The notes under the pieces: model-generated
Database searches by the model: none
Seen by the model: the letters and a program-made list of their open reading frames with translations, nothing else
Told to the model about the DNA's origin: nothing
Translations under genes and position numbers: made by a program
NCBI GenBank assembly: GCA_009782955.1
Contig: WRIB01000004.1
Coordinates: 1 to 63,455, forward strand
Direction: 5' to 3'
Source: Treponema sp.
GTDB taxonomy: Bacteria; Spirochaetota; Spirochaetia; Treponematales; Breznakiellaceae
DNA: 63,455 nucleotides
Shown here: piece by piece, positions 1-9,427 of the stretch
Position numbering within the stretch: position 1 is the stretch's first letter
Layout: every line of letters starts with the position of its first letter

Positions 1-140
1 AAAAAATAAAAAAAATTTTTTATAAAAAAAAAGAATTTTCCTTTTTCCTAAAAAAAAATTAATAAAATTTTTTCAAAAAAAAAAAAAATGGGTTTTTTTT
101 TGGGGTTTTAAAACCCGGCCCCCCCCCCCCCCCCCCCCCG
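1..140. repeat. Homopolymer-rich low-complexity end
   Basis: The stretch is almost entirely runs of A and T, ending with an uninterrupted run of 21 C at 119-139. No codon structure is visible. It may be a poorly assembled sequence end, or a genuine homopolymeric tract upstream of the polysaccharide operon. I see no gene in it. Confidence 0.7.
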
Positions 141-185
141 CAAAAATACTACGATTATCAATTTTAAAATTATTTAAACAAATAG

Positions 186-407
186 CAAAAAAAAATATTT
201 TTATGTATTGGGATTGAAATAAAAAAAGCAAAAGAAGTTGAATACAAAATGGAATATAGTTCTAATAATGATATACGTTATGGAGAAACAGGCAATGCAG
301 TATTTAAAAAATGCTATGAGTTTTTTGGAGGATTATATCAATATACAAAATATCAAAAAGAAGAAAAAATAAAATATGATTATTTTTTAGCAATTTATCG
401 GATGTAA
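186..407 (+). pseudogene. Possible 3' fragment of an unrecognised AT-rich gene
   Basis: An open frame runs from just after a stop at 183-185 to the TAA at 405-407. The only in-frame ATG is at 249, giving 52 residues rich in Tyr, Lys and Glu. The C-terminal part (FFGGLYQYTKYQKEEK) looks like protein rather than random sequence, but I do not recognise a family. No ribosome-binding site precedes the ATG. It ends 30 nt before the UDP-glucuronate decarboxylase gene. It may be the tail of a gene whose 5' part was lost or degraded in the homopolymer region, or chance coding in AT-rich DNA. Confidence 0.25.
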
Positions 408-437
408 TAATAAAAATTAACAGAAAGGATTTTTTAT

Positions 438-1409
438 ATGAATAAGCTAAATTATGCCTATGCTCTGAATCAACGAATTCTTGTAACCGGAGGCGCCGGT
501 TTTTTGGGAAGCCATCTTTGCGAAAGATTATTAAAAGAGAATTGTGATGTGATTTGTCTTGATAATTTTTTTACGGGACAGAAAAGAAATATAGCTGATC
601 TTATAAAAAACCCTTATTTTGAGCTTGTCCGCCACGACATTACTTTTCCATATTATGCTGAAATTGACCAAATATACAATTTTGCATGTCCTGCAAGCCC
701 TATTCATTATCAATATGATCCGGTTCAAACAACAAAAACAAGCGTGCATGGAGCCATAAACATGTTGGGTCTTGCCAAACGAACCAAAGCAAGGATTTTA
801 CAGGCTTCTACAAGTGAAGTATATGGCGATCCTGCGGTTCATCCACAAATTGAATCTTATTGGGGGAATGTTAATCCGATTGGCATACGATCGTGCTATG
901 ATGAAGGAAAACGATGTGCAGAAACATTATTCTTTGATTATCACCGGCAAAATAATGTAGACATAAAAGTGGTTAGAATATTTAATACATACGGCCCGAG
1001 GATGCATCCCAATGACGGCAGAGTTGTAAGTAATTTTATCATGCAGGCTTTAAAAGATGATGAAATTTCAATTTTTGGCGATGGTAGTCAAACCAGATCT
1101 TTTTGCTATGTAGATGATTTAATCGAAGCTATTATACGAATGATGAAAACGAATACTGATTTTACCGGCCCGGTTAATATTGGAAACCCCGTAGAATTTA
1201 CCATAAAAGAACTTGCTGAAAATATTATTAAACTAACGGACAGTAAATCTAAATTAATTTTTCTTGAACTTCCGCAAGATGACCCAAAACAACGTCGTCC
1301 CGATATAGCATTGGCTAAATCAAAATTACATTGGGAACCAAAAATAAGCTTGGATGATGGCTTAAAAGAAACAATAGCTTATTTTAAACATTTTGTTTCC
1401 AATGAATAA
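438..1409 (+). CDS. UDP-glucuronate decarboxylase (UDP-xylose synthase)
   Basis: A cytoplasmic extended short-chain dehydrogenase that oxidises, decarboxylates and re-reduces UDP-glucuronate to UDP-xylose. The NAD-binding glycine motif [12 protein letters not shown] is at about residues 16-27. The catalytic region has STSEVYGDP and the YxxxK motif as SCYDEGKR, which is characteristic of the UXS branch rather than of 4-epimerases. Length (323 aa) is normal for the family. The ATG at 438 is preceded by a good ribosome-binding site (AGAAAGGA, 421-428). It opens the recognisable operon. Its substrate can be made by the UDP-glucose dehydrogenase at 16419. The function is firm at family level. Confidence 0.9.
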   Translation: MNKLNYAYALNQRILVTGGAGFLGSHLCERLLKENCDVICLDNFFTGQKRNIADLIKNPYFELVRHDITFPYYAEIDQIYNFACPASPIHYQYDPVQTTKTSVHGAINMLGLAKRTKARILQASTSEVYGDPAVHPQIESYWGNVNPIGIRSCYDEGKRCAETLFFDYHRQNNVDIKVVRIFNTYGPRMHPNDGRVVSNFIMQALKDDEISIFGDGSQTRSFCYVDDLIEAIIRMMKTNTDFTGPVNIGNPVEFTIKELAENIIKLTDSKSKLIFLELPQDDPKQRRPDIALAKSKLHWEPKISLDDGLKETIAYFKHFVSNE

Positions 1410-1418
1410 AAAATATAA

Positions 1419-2369
1419 ATGACTACCAATATTGATACCCCTGTTCTATTTCTTGTATTTAATCGCCTAGATACAACGAAACAGGTTTTTAAAACAATTC
1501 GAAATGCTTCTCCTCAAAAACTGTATATTGCGTCTGATGGTTCACGTGATGATCGGGAAGGCGAAAAGGAAAAGGTAAAAGCGGTCAGAGAATATATTCT
1601 TAGTTCTATTGATTGGGATTGTGAAGTTAATACTTTATTCAGAGAAAAGAATTTTGGGTGCGGAAAAGCAGTTTCCGAAGCGATTACGTGGTTTTTTGAA
1701 AATGAAGAAATGGGAATTATTTTGGAAGATGATTGTCTGCCGTCTATAAGTTTTTTTTATTACTGCAAAGAACTGCTGGAAAAATATAAAGATCATTCGC
1801 AAATATTTCATATTGCTGGTTATAACCCATTAACTCAAACAAAAATACCTTATAGTTATTATTTTGCCCGGCTACATCACTGCTGGGGCTGGGCATCATG
1901 GAGAAGGGCGTGGAATTATTACAAATTTGATATTTGTGATCTTGATGATTTTATAGCTGAAAATAAAATTGATTTAATTTTTAAAAGAACAAATGAAAAA
2001 ATATTTTGGTTGGATATTTTTAAAAAAATGGAGCAACATAAGATTGATACATGGGATTATCAATGGACTTACACAATATTTAATCAAAATGGTCTATGTA
2101 TTAATCCATCAGATAATCTCGTAACAAATATTGGTTTTGGCGCAGATGCAACTCATACAATTAATAAAGATCCGAAACATAATAATCAAGCACGATATGA
2201 AATTACAGAAATAGTTCATCCCCTAAATATAAATATTAATAATCGTATTTTAAAAAAAATAAATAAAGTTGTTTTTGGTATACACAAACGTCCTTTTATA
2301 AAAACTAAAATAAAAAATATTCTAAAAAAATATTTATTGGGAAACTTCTTATATGTCAACAACCTGTAA
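1419..2369 (+). CDS. GT-A fold nucleotide-diphospho-sugar transferase (HlpA-like)
   Basis: A predicted cytoplasmic glycosyltransferase adding a sugar to the lipid-linked surface glycan. The N-terminus (PVLFLVFNRLDTTKQVF) and the acidic motif GIILEDDCLPS near residue 100 are typical of the GT2-like group often annotated as hemolytic protein HlpA-like. The motif HHCWGWASWRRAW near residues 152-164 is also characteristic. The acidic cluster is the likely metal/nucleotide-sugar site. Sugar and acceptor specificity cannot be read. The 3' end overlaps the next gene by 17 nt. The gene is very AT-rich. Confidence 0.7.
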   Translation: MTTNIDTPVLFLVFNRLDTTKQVFKTIRNASPQKLYIASDGSRDDREGEKEKVKAVREYILSSIDWDCEVNTLFREKNFGCGKAVSEAITWFFENEEMGIILEDDCLPSISFFYYCKELLEKYKDHSQIFHIAGYNPLTQTKIPYSYYFARLHHCWGWASWRRAWNYYKFDICDLDDFIAENKIDLIFKRTNEKIFWLDIFKKMEQHKIDTWDYQWTYTIFNQNGLCINPSDNLVTNIGFGADATHTINKDPKHNNQARYEITEIVHPLNININNRILKKINKVVFGIHKRPFIKTKIKNILKKYLLGNFLYVNNL

Positions 2370-3156
2370 TATTTGCTCACAAATTATGTCCGTGCACGAT
2401 AAAGCGCAAATCCTTAATAAATATACTATAACGTATTACTATTGTTCAAATTGCGGGTTTCTTCAAACTGAAAAACCTTACTGGCTTGACGAATCCTATT
2501 CAAAAGCTATAGCGAGAAGTGATACAGGAATAATGATAAGAAATATGGCAAATGCGACAGATCTTCTTTTTTTCTTAAAATATATCCCACAAGGTGCCTG
2601 CCTTGATTTTGGTGGGGGACATGGAATATTAACAAGAATAATGCGGGATTATGGTTTTGACTTTTTTCATTATGATAAATATGCTGAAAATTTATTTTCA
2701 GCCGGATTTGAAGGCAATTTAAATAGTAGATATGAATTAGTTACTTCATTTGAAAACTTTGAACACTTTTCATCACCATTGGATGAGATAGAGAAATTAC
2801 TTCAAATTTCAGATACTATTTATTTTACAACATTATTATTACCTTCCCCTCCCCCCCCTATAATCGATTGGTGGTATTATGCACCAAGAGAAGGTCAACA
2901 TATTTCATTTTTCTCCCTAAAAACCCTACAAGTTATAGCATATAAATACGATTGCCAATTGTTATCAAATAATTCCAATTTGCATATTTTAACAAAAAAA
3001 ATAATTAGGACAAATATTTTTAGTTTATTGAAAAGATATAATAAAATCAGGAATAAATTAGATTATACACGTTTATTCAAAAAAAAATCGAAAACATGGG
3101 ATGATATGCTTGAAATAGTAAAAAATGAAAATTCTATACGATCACCAAATATTTGA
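2353..3156 (+). CDS. SAM-dependent methyltransferase with N-terminal zinc ribbon
   Basis: The N-terminus carries two CxxC pairs (CNIC near residue 5 and CSNC near 31), which probably bind zinc. A class I methyltransferase core follows, with motif I as CLDFGGGHG near residues 79-87. A later GQHISFFS motif resembles the EHVHFFS-type block of Methyltransf_23 proteins in O-antigen loci. It probably methylates a sugar or sugar nucleotide. A run of eight C at 2851-2858, encoding Pro residues, sits in the middle of the gene and could slip. It overlaps both neighbours (17 nt upstream, 32 nt downstream). Confidence 0.65.
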   Translation: MSTTCNICSQIMSVHDKAQILNKYTITYYYCSNCGFLQTEKPYWLDESYSKAIARSDTGIMIRNMANATDLLFFLKYIPQGACLDFGGGHGILTRIMRDYGFDFFHYDKYAENLFSAGFEGNLNSRYELVTSFENFEHFSSPLDEIEKLLQISDTIYFTTLLLPSPPPPIIDWWYYAPREGQHISFFSLKTLQVIAYKYDCQLLSNNSNLHILTKKIIRTNIFSLLKRYNKIRNKLDYTRLFKKKSKTWDDMLEIVKNENSIRSPNI

Positions 3157-4249
3157 ATCACAAAGTATTGGCGGCATTTCTCGTTATTTTGCCGAATTAA
3201 TAATATTCAATCCAGCATCTGAAATATCTATAAAATATTCTGATAATTTATATTTATCTAAGGAATATATACAAAAACATAGCATATTCTCCAAAAATCA
3301 TGAACGTGATAAATTCTTCCCTTATTTCAATTTCAAAGGCAAAGGACGGCTTTTTCGTTATTATTCAAAAATATTTAGAAAAAACAATCAAGCGATATCT
3401 ACAGCGCATTTAAAATATTCTAATTTTGACATTTTTCATCCAACTTATTATAACCCCTATTTTTTACAATATTTGAAAGGCAAACCATTTGTTTTAACAG
3501 TACATGATATGATTCATGAAATATTTCCACAATATTTTTTAAATGATAAGCACACTGTTTTAAACAAAAAAAAACTAATTTTGGCTGCAAATCGAATAAA
3601 TGTTAATTCAGAGCAAACAAAAAAAGATTTATTACATTTCTTTCCTGAAGTCGAAGATAAGATAAAAGTAATTTATCATGCGTTTGCGCTTCCCTTCTTG
3701 ATTCCCAAGAAAAAAGAGAATTTTATTCTTTTTACTGGCATGAGATATGGTTATAAAAATTTTGAATATTTTGTACAAGCTGTCGCTCCTTTACTCACAA
3801 AACACGATCTGCGCCTTATTTGTACTGGACAACCATTTAGTAATGTAGAAAATTTACTTTTGGAAAATTTAGGTATTTCTGATAGAATTATCTTAAAATT
3901 TGCCTCTGATGAAGAACTATCCGAATTATATGCAAAATCTATCGCCTTTGTGTTTCCATCACTTTATGAAGGTTTTGGCATTCCAATACTAGAAGCTTTT
4001 GCTTCTCAATGCCCTGCCATATTATCCAATACCAGTTCCCTGCCGGAAATAGGCGGAAATGCAGCAGTTTATTTCGACCCATATAGTATCGAAGATATGC
4101 GTAATAAAATTGAAAACGTTATTTGTTCTCCTACTCTTCAAAATGAAATGATACAAAAAGGAATTGAACGAGTTAAGCAATTTTCCTGGGAAAAATGCGC
4201 AAAAGAAACAATGGAAGTTTATAAATCAGTTTTAGAGCGCAAATCATGA
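3125..4249 (+). CDS. GT4-family glycosyltransferase
   Basis: A GT-B fold glycosyltransferase of the GT4 group. The N-terminal SQSIGGISRYFAEL motif is the donor/acceptor loop typical of this group. The C-terminal half has FPSLYEGFGIPILEAFASQ, containing the E(x7)E nucleotide-sugar motif. At 374 residues the length is normal. The ATG at 3125 overlaps the methyltransferase by 32 nt. Inferred role: a sugar-adding step on the cytoplasmic side of the inner membrane during repeat-unit assembly. Specificity is unknown. Confidence 0.85.
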   Translation: MKILYDHQIFESQSIGGISRYFAELIIFNPASEISIKYSDNLYLSKEYIQKHSIFSKNHERDKFFPYFNFKGKGRLFRYYSKIFRKNNQAISTAHLKYSNFDIFHPTYYNPYFLQYLKGKPFVLTVHDMIHEIFPQYFLNDKHTVLNKKKLILAANRINVNSEQTKKDLLHFFPEVEDKIKVIYHAFALPFLIPKKKENFILFTGMRYGYKNFEYFVQAVAPLLTKHDLRLICTGQPFSNVENLLLENLGISDRIILKFASDEELSELYAKSIAFVFPSLYEGFGIPILEAFASQCPAILSNTSSLPEIGGNAAVYFDPYSIEDMRNKIENVICSPTLQNEMIQKGIERVKQFSWEKCAKETMEVYKSVLERKS

Positions 4250-4325
4250 ACTTGTACCATGAGAAGGCACACCTAAGTTGAAAGGTATAATGCTTGCAGA
4301 AGGCAGGTTGTCTACGAGTTACAAT

Positions 4326-4369
4326 ATTCCATTACTAATGGAATAAATACACCATTACTACTGGAATAA
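4326..4369. promoter_or_regulatory. Operator-like tandem repeat upstream of the ATPase gene
   Basis: A perfect 9-1-9 inverted repeat ATTCCATTA-C-TAATGGAAT lies at 4326-4344. Its core CCATTACTAATGGAATAA (4329-4346) is repeated at 4352-4369 with one mismatch, a 23-bp period. A -10-like TACAAT (4320-4325) abuts the first copy, and an isolated TATAAT lies at 4286-4291, without a convincing -35 for either. The pattern suggests a regulator-binding site for the ATPase gene that starts 27 nt further on. Confidence 0.45.
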
Positions 4370-4396
4370 TGCAAAAATAGTACATATAATTAATCC

Positions 4397-5635
4397 ATGA
4401 AGTTATCAGAACTCCAGGATATCGTAGGAACTCAAAAACAAGCGATTGAAAACCAAGACCCAGGGCTTGAACGTCAACTTTTGCCGGAACTACCGGATAT
4501 TCAAAGTCATGCGCTGATTGTAAGCGGTATTCGTCGCTGCGGAAAAAGTACACTTCTCCGTCAGTTTGTAAAAAAACTGGGTAAGCCATGGTTTTATCTT
4601 AACTTTGATGATATTCGTCTTGCTTCCTTTTCTTATATCGATTATAAGCTTCTTGACTCAATCCTTCATGATACAGGTGAAAAGCTGCTTTTCTTTGATG
4701 AAATTCAATCAGCTGATAAGTGGGAACTATATGTCAGACAAAAGCTGGATGAAGGCTTTCAGATTGTTATTACCGGTTCAAATGCATCTCTTTTAAGCAG
4801 GGAATTGGGAACACGTTTGACGGGCAGGCATTTATCCAAGGAGCTTTTTCCTTTTTCCTATGGGGAATTCTGTAATTTCTTTAAGCTGGATAATGGCCCG
4901 GAATCATTAATGGCTTATCTTGAAAAAGGCGGTTTTCCCGAATACCTAAAAACTAGTAATACGGATATAATATCCCAGATCCAATCTGACATCTTATATA
5001 GAGATATTGCGGTACGGTATGGTATCCGCGATACGTTATCCTTAAAACGATTATATGTATATCTGATATCCAATCCTGCTCAGCTTTTTTCGCCCAGCAA
5101 ATTAACAGGAGTTGCCGGAGTACAATCACCTACCACAGTATTGGAATATATATCCTTTTTTGAAGCTGCATACCTTATTTCCCTCCTGCCCAGTTTCGCA
5201 TGGTCGGTAAAAGCGCAAAGTCTTGCTCCAAAAAAGGTATATATCATTGATTCAGGTATTATAAAAACAAGCTCTGTTTCTTTCAGCAATAGTTATGGCG
5301 CATTGCTGGAAAATTGTGTGTTTAACAGTCTTAGGATAAAAACAGGGGAGACAGGTTTTCTTGACTATCGGGAGATTTATTATTTTACCGGAAAAAATGG
5401 CGGTGAATGTGATTTTATTCTATCGCCAAATACAAAGCCATCTTGTATTCAGGTTTGTTGGGAGTTATCACTGGACAACCAGGATCGCGAAATCAGCGGA
5501 CTGCTTGAAGCTATGGATTTTTTTAACCAGGAATCCGGTATTATCCTTACCTATAATACCAATGACATAATTCACACAAAGGGAAAAACAATAACTGTAA
5601 TTCCTGTATGGAAATTTATAGGAAACCAACCATGA
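4397..5635 (+). CDS. AAA+ ATPase with DUF4143-type C-terminus
   Basis: A P-loop ATPase of the AAA_14/DUF4143 type. The Walker A motif [11 protein letters not shown] is near residues 44-54 and Walker B is LLFFDEIQ near 95-102. The sensor-like [10 protein letters not shown] is followed by the family hallmark [18 protein letters not shown]. The C-terminal half contains the DUF4143 nuclease-like fold (ENCVFNSLR ... [15 protein letters not shown]). The cellular role of these ATPases is not known. It has its own upstream repeats (4326-4369), yet its stop codon overlaps the gmd start (ATGA), so it is translationally coupled to sugar-nucleotide synthesis. It may be an accessory insertion. Confidence 0.8.
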   Translation: MKLSELQDIVGTQKQAIENQDPGLERQLLPELPDIQSHALIVSGIRRCGKSTLLRQFVKKLGKPWFYLNFDDIRLASFSYIDYKLLDSILHDTGEKLLFFDEIQSADKWELYVRQKLDEGFQIVITGSNASLLSRELGTRLTGRHLSKELFPFSYGEFCNFFKLDNGPESLMAYLEKGGFPEYLKTSNTDIISQIQSDILYRDIAVRYGIRDTLSLKRLYVYLISNPAQLFSPSKLTGVAGVQSPTTVLEYISFFEAAYLISLLPSFAWSVKAQSLAPKKVYIIDSGIIKTSSVSFSNSYGALLENCVFNSLRIKTGETGFLDYREIYYFTGKNGGECDFILSPNTKPSCIQVCWELSLDNQDREISGLLEAMDFFNQESGIILTYNTNDIIHTKGKTITVIPVWKFIGNQP

Positions 5636-6717
5636 AAACTGCTCTTATCTCCGGCGTTACCGGCCAGGACGGCGCCTATCTATCGGAATTTCTGCTTAAA
5701 AAAGGATACACCGTCCACGGCATCAAGCGCCGATCATCCAGTTTAAACACCGATCGCATTGATCATCTGTATCAGGACCCCCATGAAAAAAACAAAAAAT
5801 TTATTCTCCACTACGGCGACCTTACTGATACTTCCAACCTGGTGCGAATAATTCAGGAAGTACAGCCCGATGAAATTTACAACCTTGGCGCCCAGAGTCA
5901 TGTTCAGGTTTCTTTTGAAGTTCCTGAGTATACGGCAGATACTGACGGTATAGGCGCCCTGCGGCTTTTGGAAGCCATACGAATTTTACATATGGAAAAA
6001 AAGATCCGGTTTTATCAGGCTTCCACAAGCGAATTGTTCGGTAAGGTACAGGAGATTCCCCAAAAAGAGACCACCCCCTTTTATCCGCGGAGCCCCTACG
6101 CAGCGGCAAAACTATACGCCTACTGGATCGTTGTTAATTACCGGGAAGCATACGGAATGTACGCCTGCAATGGAATACTCTTTAACCACGAAAGCCCAAT
6201 CCGGGGAGAAACCTTTGTAACCCGCAAAATTACCCGCGCCGCCGCCCGTATTAAACTTGGGCTCCAGAACAAACTGTACATGGGCAACATTGATGCAAAA
6301 CGCGACTGGGGTTATGCAGGCGATTACGTTGAGCTAATGTGGCTTATGCTCCAGCAGGAACAAGCGGATGACTATATAATGGCCACGGGAATTACTACCA
6401 CTGTTCGTGATTTTATTACCATGGCTTTTTTGGAAAATGGAATTAAATTAAACTGGGAAGGGACAGGAATTAACGAAAAAGGAATTGATCATGATACAGG
6501 CAGGATTCTTGTCGAAATAGACCCCAGATATTTCCGTCCCGCCGAAGTTGATATTTTAATCGGCGACCCGTCAAAAGCCCTTTCCGTACTGGGCTGGAAA
6601 CCAAAGGTACAGCTTCCGGAATTAATTAAAATGATGGTAATACACGACCTTAAACTTGCAGAAAAAGAACTGCACCTTAAAAACGGAGGTTATGGAATAA
6701 AAAATTATTATGAATAA
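5632..6717 (+). CDS. gmd: GDP-mannose 4,6-dehydratase
   Basis: Converts GDP-D-mannose to GDP-4-keto-6-deoxymannose, the first step to GDP-L-fucose. An N-terminal Rossmann motif [16 protein letters not shown] is followed by [18 protein letters not shown], diagnostic of Gmd. Further along are [14 protein letters not shown] and the YxxxK motif in [12 protein letters not shown]. The start chosen is ATG at 5632, which overlaps the ATPase stop as ATGA. An upstream in-frame ATG at 5608 would add eight residues that do not belong to the family. The product feeds Fcl at 7662. Base composition is more balanced than in flanking genes. Confidence 0.95.
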   Translation: MKTALISGVTGQDGAYLSEFLLKKGYTVHGIKRRSSSLNTDRIDHLYQDPHEKNKKFILHYGDLTDTSNLVRIIQEVQPDEIYNLGAQSHVQVSFEVPEYTADTDGIGALRLLEAIRILHMEKKIRFYQASTSELFGKVQEIPQKETTPFYPRSPYAAAKLYAYWIVVNYREAYGMYACNGILFNHESPIRGETFVTRKITRAAARIKLGLQNKLYMGNIDAKRDWGYAGDYVELMWLMLQQEQADDYIMATGITTTVRDFITMAFLENGIKLNWEGTGINEKGIDHDTGRILVEIDPRYFRPAEVDILIGDPSKALSVLGWKPKVQLPELIKMMVIHDLKLAEKELHLKNGGYGIKNYYE

Positions 6718-6735
6718 ATTGTACAAGGATTTAGG

Positions 6736-6960
6736 ATGTCGCAGTTAACAGAATCTATTCTTGAATTTACTGTATTCTGTGTTGAAAATGTTGCAGAACG
6801 GCTTGGTATAGACGGCAGCGAAATATACAAGCGGCTCACACAAGACAGTGATATACTAGACAATTATATTATTCCATCGTATGACTCGCTTCATACGCAG
6901 GATAAGGAATATATTGTAAACGATATTATTGATTGCATGCATGAACGGAATATTGCCTAA
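6736..6960 (+). CDS. DUF3791-like small protein (first copy)
   Basis: A 74-residue acidic, helical protein. The pattern of a first helix with a regular hydrophobic face and a C-terminal segment YIVNDIIDCMHER resembles the DUF3791 family. These are small proteins commonly encoded next to DUF3990 genes. Its stop overlaps the start of the DUF3990 gene by 1 nt (TAATG), so the pair is co-translated. It sits between gmd and fcl, which normally adjoin. A partner or antitoxin-like role for the downstream ADP-ribosyltransferase-like protein is inference. Confidence 0.6.
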   Translation: MSQLTESILEFTVFCVENVAERLGIDGSEIYKRLTQDSDILDNYIIPSYDSLHTQDKEYIVNDIIDCMHERNIA

Positions 6961-7391
6961 TGATTATATATCACGGCTCAGCCGCAGATATTATAAAACC
7001 TGATCTTTCGTTCGCACGAGATAGAACAGATTTTGGACGCGGTTTTTATACCACTCCCATAAAAGAACAGGCGTATAAATGGGCAAAGCGATTTCAGCGC
7101 CGCAGCGGAAAAAGTTATGTGTCATTATATGAAATTAATGAGACTGTGATACGAAATGATTGTTTGATCCTGGAATTTGCCGGCTATTCAGATGAATGGA
7201 TTGATTTCGTCATTACCTGTCGAAACGGAAACGATAAAAGCGATTATGATGTGGTCATCGGAGGAGTCGCAAACGATAAAGTCTTTAACACAATAGAACT
7301 TTACTTTGATGGATTAATTGAAAAATCGGAAGCTTTGCGGCGTTTAAAATACGAATCTGCAATATTGCTTCCGGTCTCAAGCAGTTATTAA
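6960..7391 (+). CDS. DUF3990 protein, ADP-ribosyltransferase-like
   Basis: A 143-residue protein. It begins MIIYHGS, followed by DFGRGFYTTPIKEQAYKWA (about residues 21-39) and DVVIGGVANDKVF (about 96-108). These are the landmarks of DUF3990, which I recall belongs to the ADP-ribosyltransferase-like fold group. YHGS and GRGFYTT would correspond to the first two NAD-binding strands. NAD+ binding and target modification are family-level inference, and no target can be named. It is coupled to the upstream DUF3791-like gene and followed 36 nt later by a second one. Confidence 0.65.
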   Translation: MIIYHGSAADIIKPDLSFARDRTDFGRGFYTTPIKEQAYKWAKRFQRRSGKSYVSLYEINETVIRNDCLILEFAGYSDEWIDFVITCRNGNDKSDYDVVIGGVANDKVFNTIELYFDGLIEKSEALRRLKYESAILLPVSSSY

Positions 7392-7427
7392 TAATTATTT
7401 ACGATATATTAGCAGTGAATTATTGTC

Positions 7428-7640
7428 ATGATCGCTAATAAAATATTGCTTCAGCGAAAATATTCACGCGTAATTTCTGCGTACGCCAAGCTTAAAAATA
7501 TATCCTTAAGGGAAGCTTTGAGGATTTTTTATAATTCAGAGATTTACATGGAAATGCGTAACAATATTTCTGATATGCATTGCCGCAGTGACGGGTATCT
7601 TGCGGAAGAAATAATGCTTGAAATAGGAAATATTATTTAG
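7428..7640 (+). CDS. DUF3791-like small protein (second copy)
   Basis: A 70-residue helical protein (KYSRVISAYAKLKNISLRE ... GYLAEEIMLEIGNII) matching the general form of DUF3791: an N-terminal helix, a short turn before a Leu/Arg-rich helix, and a C-terminal SDGYLAEEI-type tail. It completes a three-gene DUF3791-DUF3990-DUF3791 cassette inserted between gmd and fcl. Similarity to the first copy is only general. It ends 21 nt before the fcl start, so it is likely on the same transcript. Confidence 0.55.
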   Translation: MIANKILLQRKYSRVISAYAKLKNISLREALRIFYNSEIYMEMRNNISDMHCRSDGYLAEEIMLEIGNII

Positions 7641-7661
7641 CAATAAGAAATAAAAAATATT

Positions 7662-8618
7662 ATGAATAAAAACGACAGGATTTATATCGCCGGCCATAGC
7701 GGACTTGTAGGAAGCGCTGTTTTACGAAAGCTGGAATCGGAAGGTTACGAAAACATTATAACAAAAACCCATCAGGAATTGGATTTGGCTGATAAATTTG
7801 CGGTTGAACATTTCTTCCAAGAAAACAAACCAGATTATGTTTTTCTTGCCGCAGCAAAAGTCGGCGGAATCGGAGCCAATTCACACTACCCTGCCGATTT
7901 TATTTACCAAAATACGATGATTGGCTTTAATGTGGTATATGCGGCATATAAAAATGGTGTAAAAAAACTCCTGAACCTGGGGTCATCCTGCATTTATCCG
8001 CGGGATGCCCCGCAACCGTTAAAGGAAGAGTATTTATTAACCGGCCCGCTGGAAGTTACCAATGACGCTTATGCCATAGCAAAAATCGCAGTAATTAAAC
8101 TGTGTAATTCCTTTAATTCACAATATGGAACCAATTTTATTTCCGTTATGCCAACCAATCTTTATGGCCCGGGAGATACCTACGATACCGAAAATAGCCA
8201 TGTACTTCCGGCGATGATAAAAAAATTCCACAAAGCAAAGATTAATGGAACCAACAAGATAACACTTTGGGGCGATGGTTCGCCCCGCAGGGAATTTCTT
8301 TACAGCGATGATCTGGCCTGTGCCTTGCTTTTTCTTATGGAATCAAAAAGCGCGTCCGAAATTGGGGAACTTGTCAATATTGGCACAGGCATTGATCTTA
8401 CCATAAAAGAATTGGCTGAATTAATTTATAAAACCATCTATGCCGACAGGACGGATATGCAATGCAATATTGAGTGGGATATAACCAAACCCAACGGCAC
8501 GCCACAAAAACTGCTTGATGTTAAAAAAATTAACCAAATGGGGTGGCAGGCAAAAACTCCCCTTAACGATGGAATTAAAAAAGCTTACGCAGCTTTTTTA
8601 ACTGATACAACTCTTTGA
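7662..8618 (+). CDS. fcl: GDP-L-fucose synthase
   Basis: A bifunctional 3,5-epimerase/4-reductase that converts the Gmd product to GDP-L-fucose with NADPH. The N-terminal motif IYIAGHSGLVGSAVLRKLE is characteristic (GHxGMVGSA in the family). NLGSSCIYPRDAPQPLKE and the catalytic YAIAKIAVIKLC (YxxxK) follow. The family motif NLYGPGDTYD is near residue 168. At 318 residues the length is standard. With gmd at 5632, the fucose branch is complete, separated only by the DUF3791/DUF3990 cassette. Confidence 0.95.
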   Translation: MNKNDRIYIAGHSGLVGSAVLRKLESEGYENIITKTHQELDLADKFAVEHFFQENKPDYVFLAAAKVGGIGANSHYPADFIYQNTMIGFNVVYAAYKNGVKKLLNLGSSCIYPRDAPQPLKEEYLLTGPLEVTNDAYAIAKIAVIKLCNSFNSQYGTNFISVMPTNLYGPGDTYDTENSHVLPAMIKKFHKAKINGTNKITLWGDGSPRREFLYSDDLACALLFLMESKSASEIGELVNIGTGIDLTIKELAELIYKTIYADRTDMQCNIEWDITKPNGTPQKLLDVKKINQMGWQAKTPLNDGIKKAYAAFLTDTTL

Positions 8619-9427
8619 AACTTTCCATTATTACCATAAATAAAAACAATGCCGCGGGGCTGGAAAAAACAATACAAAGCGTTGTTTGCCAGACATACTC
8701 TGATTTTGAATACATCGTAATTGACGGCGCATCTGTTGATGGAAGTTTAGAAATAATAAAAAAATACGCAGATAAAATTAATTATTGGGTTAGCGAGACT
8801 GATACAGGCATATATAATGCCATGAATAAAGGAATAAGACAAGCCATCGGAGAATATTGTTTGTTTTTAAACAGCGGGGATTATTTGATAGAAAATAATA
8901 GCCTTAAGTATATTTTTTCTATTATAACCGGAGATGCAGATATATATTATTGTGATTGTTTATATGCCATGATTCCGAAAACATTAAATGTAAATAAGTT
9001 AATACAAAGTCCAATTAGTCATCAGAATTCCATAATTAAACGCCATTTATTTATAGAACATGGGTATTACAATGAAGAATTCATTATTTCATCGGATTAT
9101 GAATTTTTTTTAAAAGAAATTTGGAAATTCAAAACCAATTTTAGGCATATACCAATGACATTATCTTTTTATGAAGGACATGGAATTAGTGCGACAAATA
9201 TTTCATTAAGAGAAAAAGAAAGAAAATTGGTCTTTAGCAATGTTTTTAATGAAATATCTGATTCAATAATTGAATATTTTTATTTTAACAAAACAATATA
9301 CGCCGATATTATTCGCAAATGCGGTAATTCATTGATTTTGAATTTTATTTTAAGGGCATATCGTTTCATTGCAAAAAGACTATTTAGGAAAAAAGATTAT
9401 CTAGAGTTATGGGAACATTTTGAATAG
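8615..9427 (+). CDS. GT2-family glycosyltransferase
   Basis: A GT-A fold glycosyltransferase. It begins KLSIITINKNNAAGLEKTI and continues with QTYSDFEYIVIDGASVDGS and the substrate motif TDTGIYNAMNKGI, typical of WcaA-like GT2 enzymes in O-antigen loci. The metal-binding DXD equivalent is probably NSGDYL near residue 90. The start is a TTG at 8615 that overlaps the fcl stop (TTGA), which suggests coupled translation. The sugar transferred is unknown. Confidence 0.85.
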   Translation: MKLSIITINKNNAAGLEKTIQSVVCQTYSDFEYIVIDGASVDGSLEIIKKYADKINYWVSETDTGIYNAMNKGIRQAIGEYCLFLNSGDYLIENNSLKYIFSIITGDADIYYCDCLYAMIPKTLNVNKLIQSPISHQNSIIKRHLFIEHGYYNEEFIISSDYEFFLKEIWKFKTNFRHIPMTLSFYEGHGISATNISLREKERKLVFSNVFNEISDSIIEYFYFNKTIYADIIRKCGNSLILNFILRAYRFIAKRLFRKKDYLELWEHFE

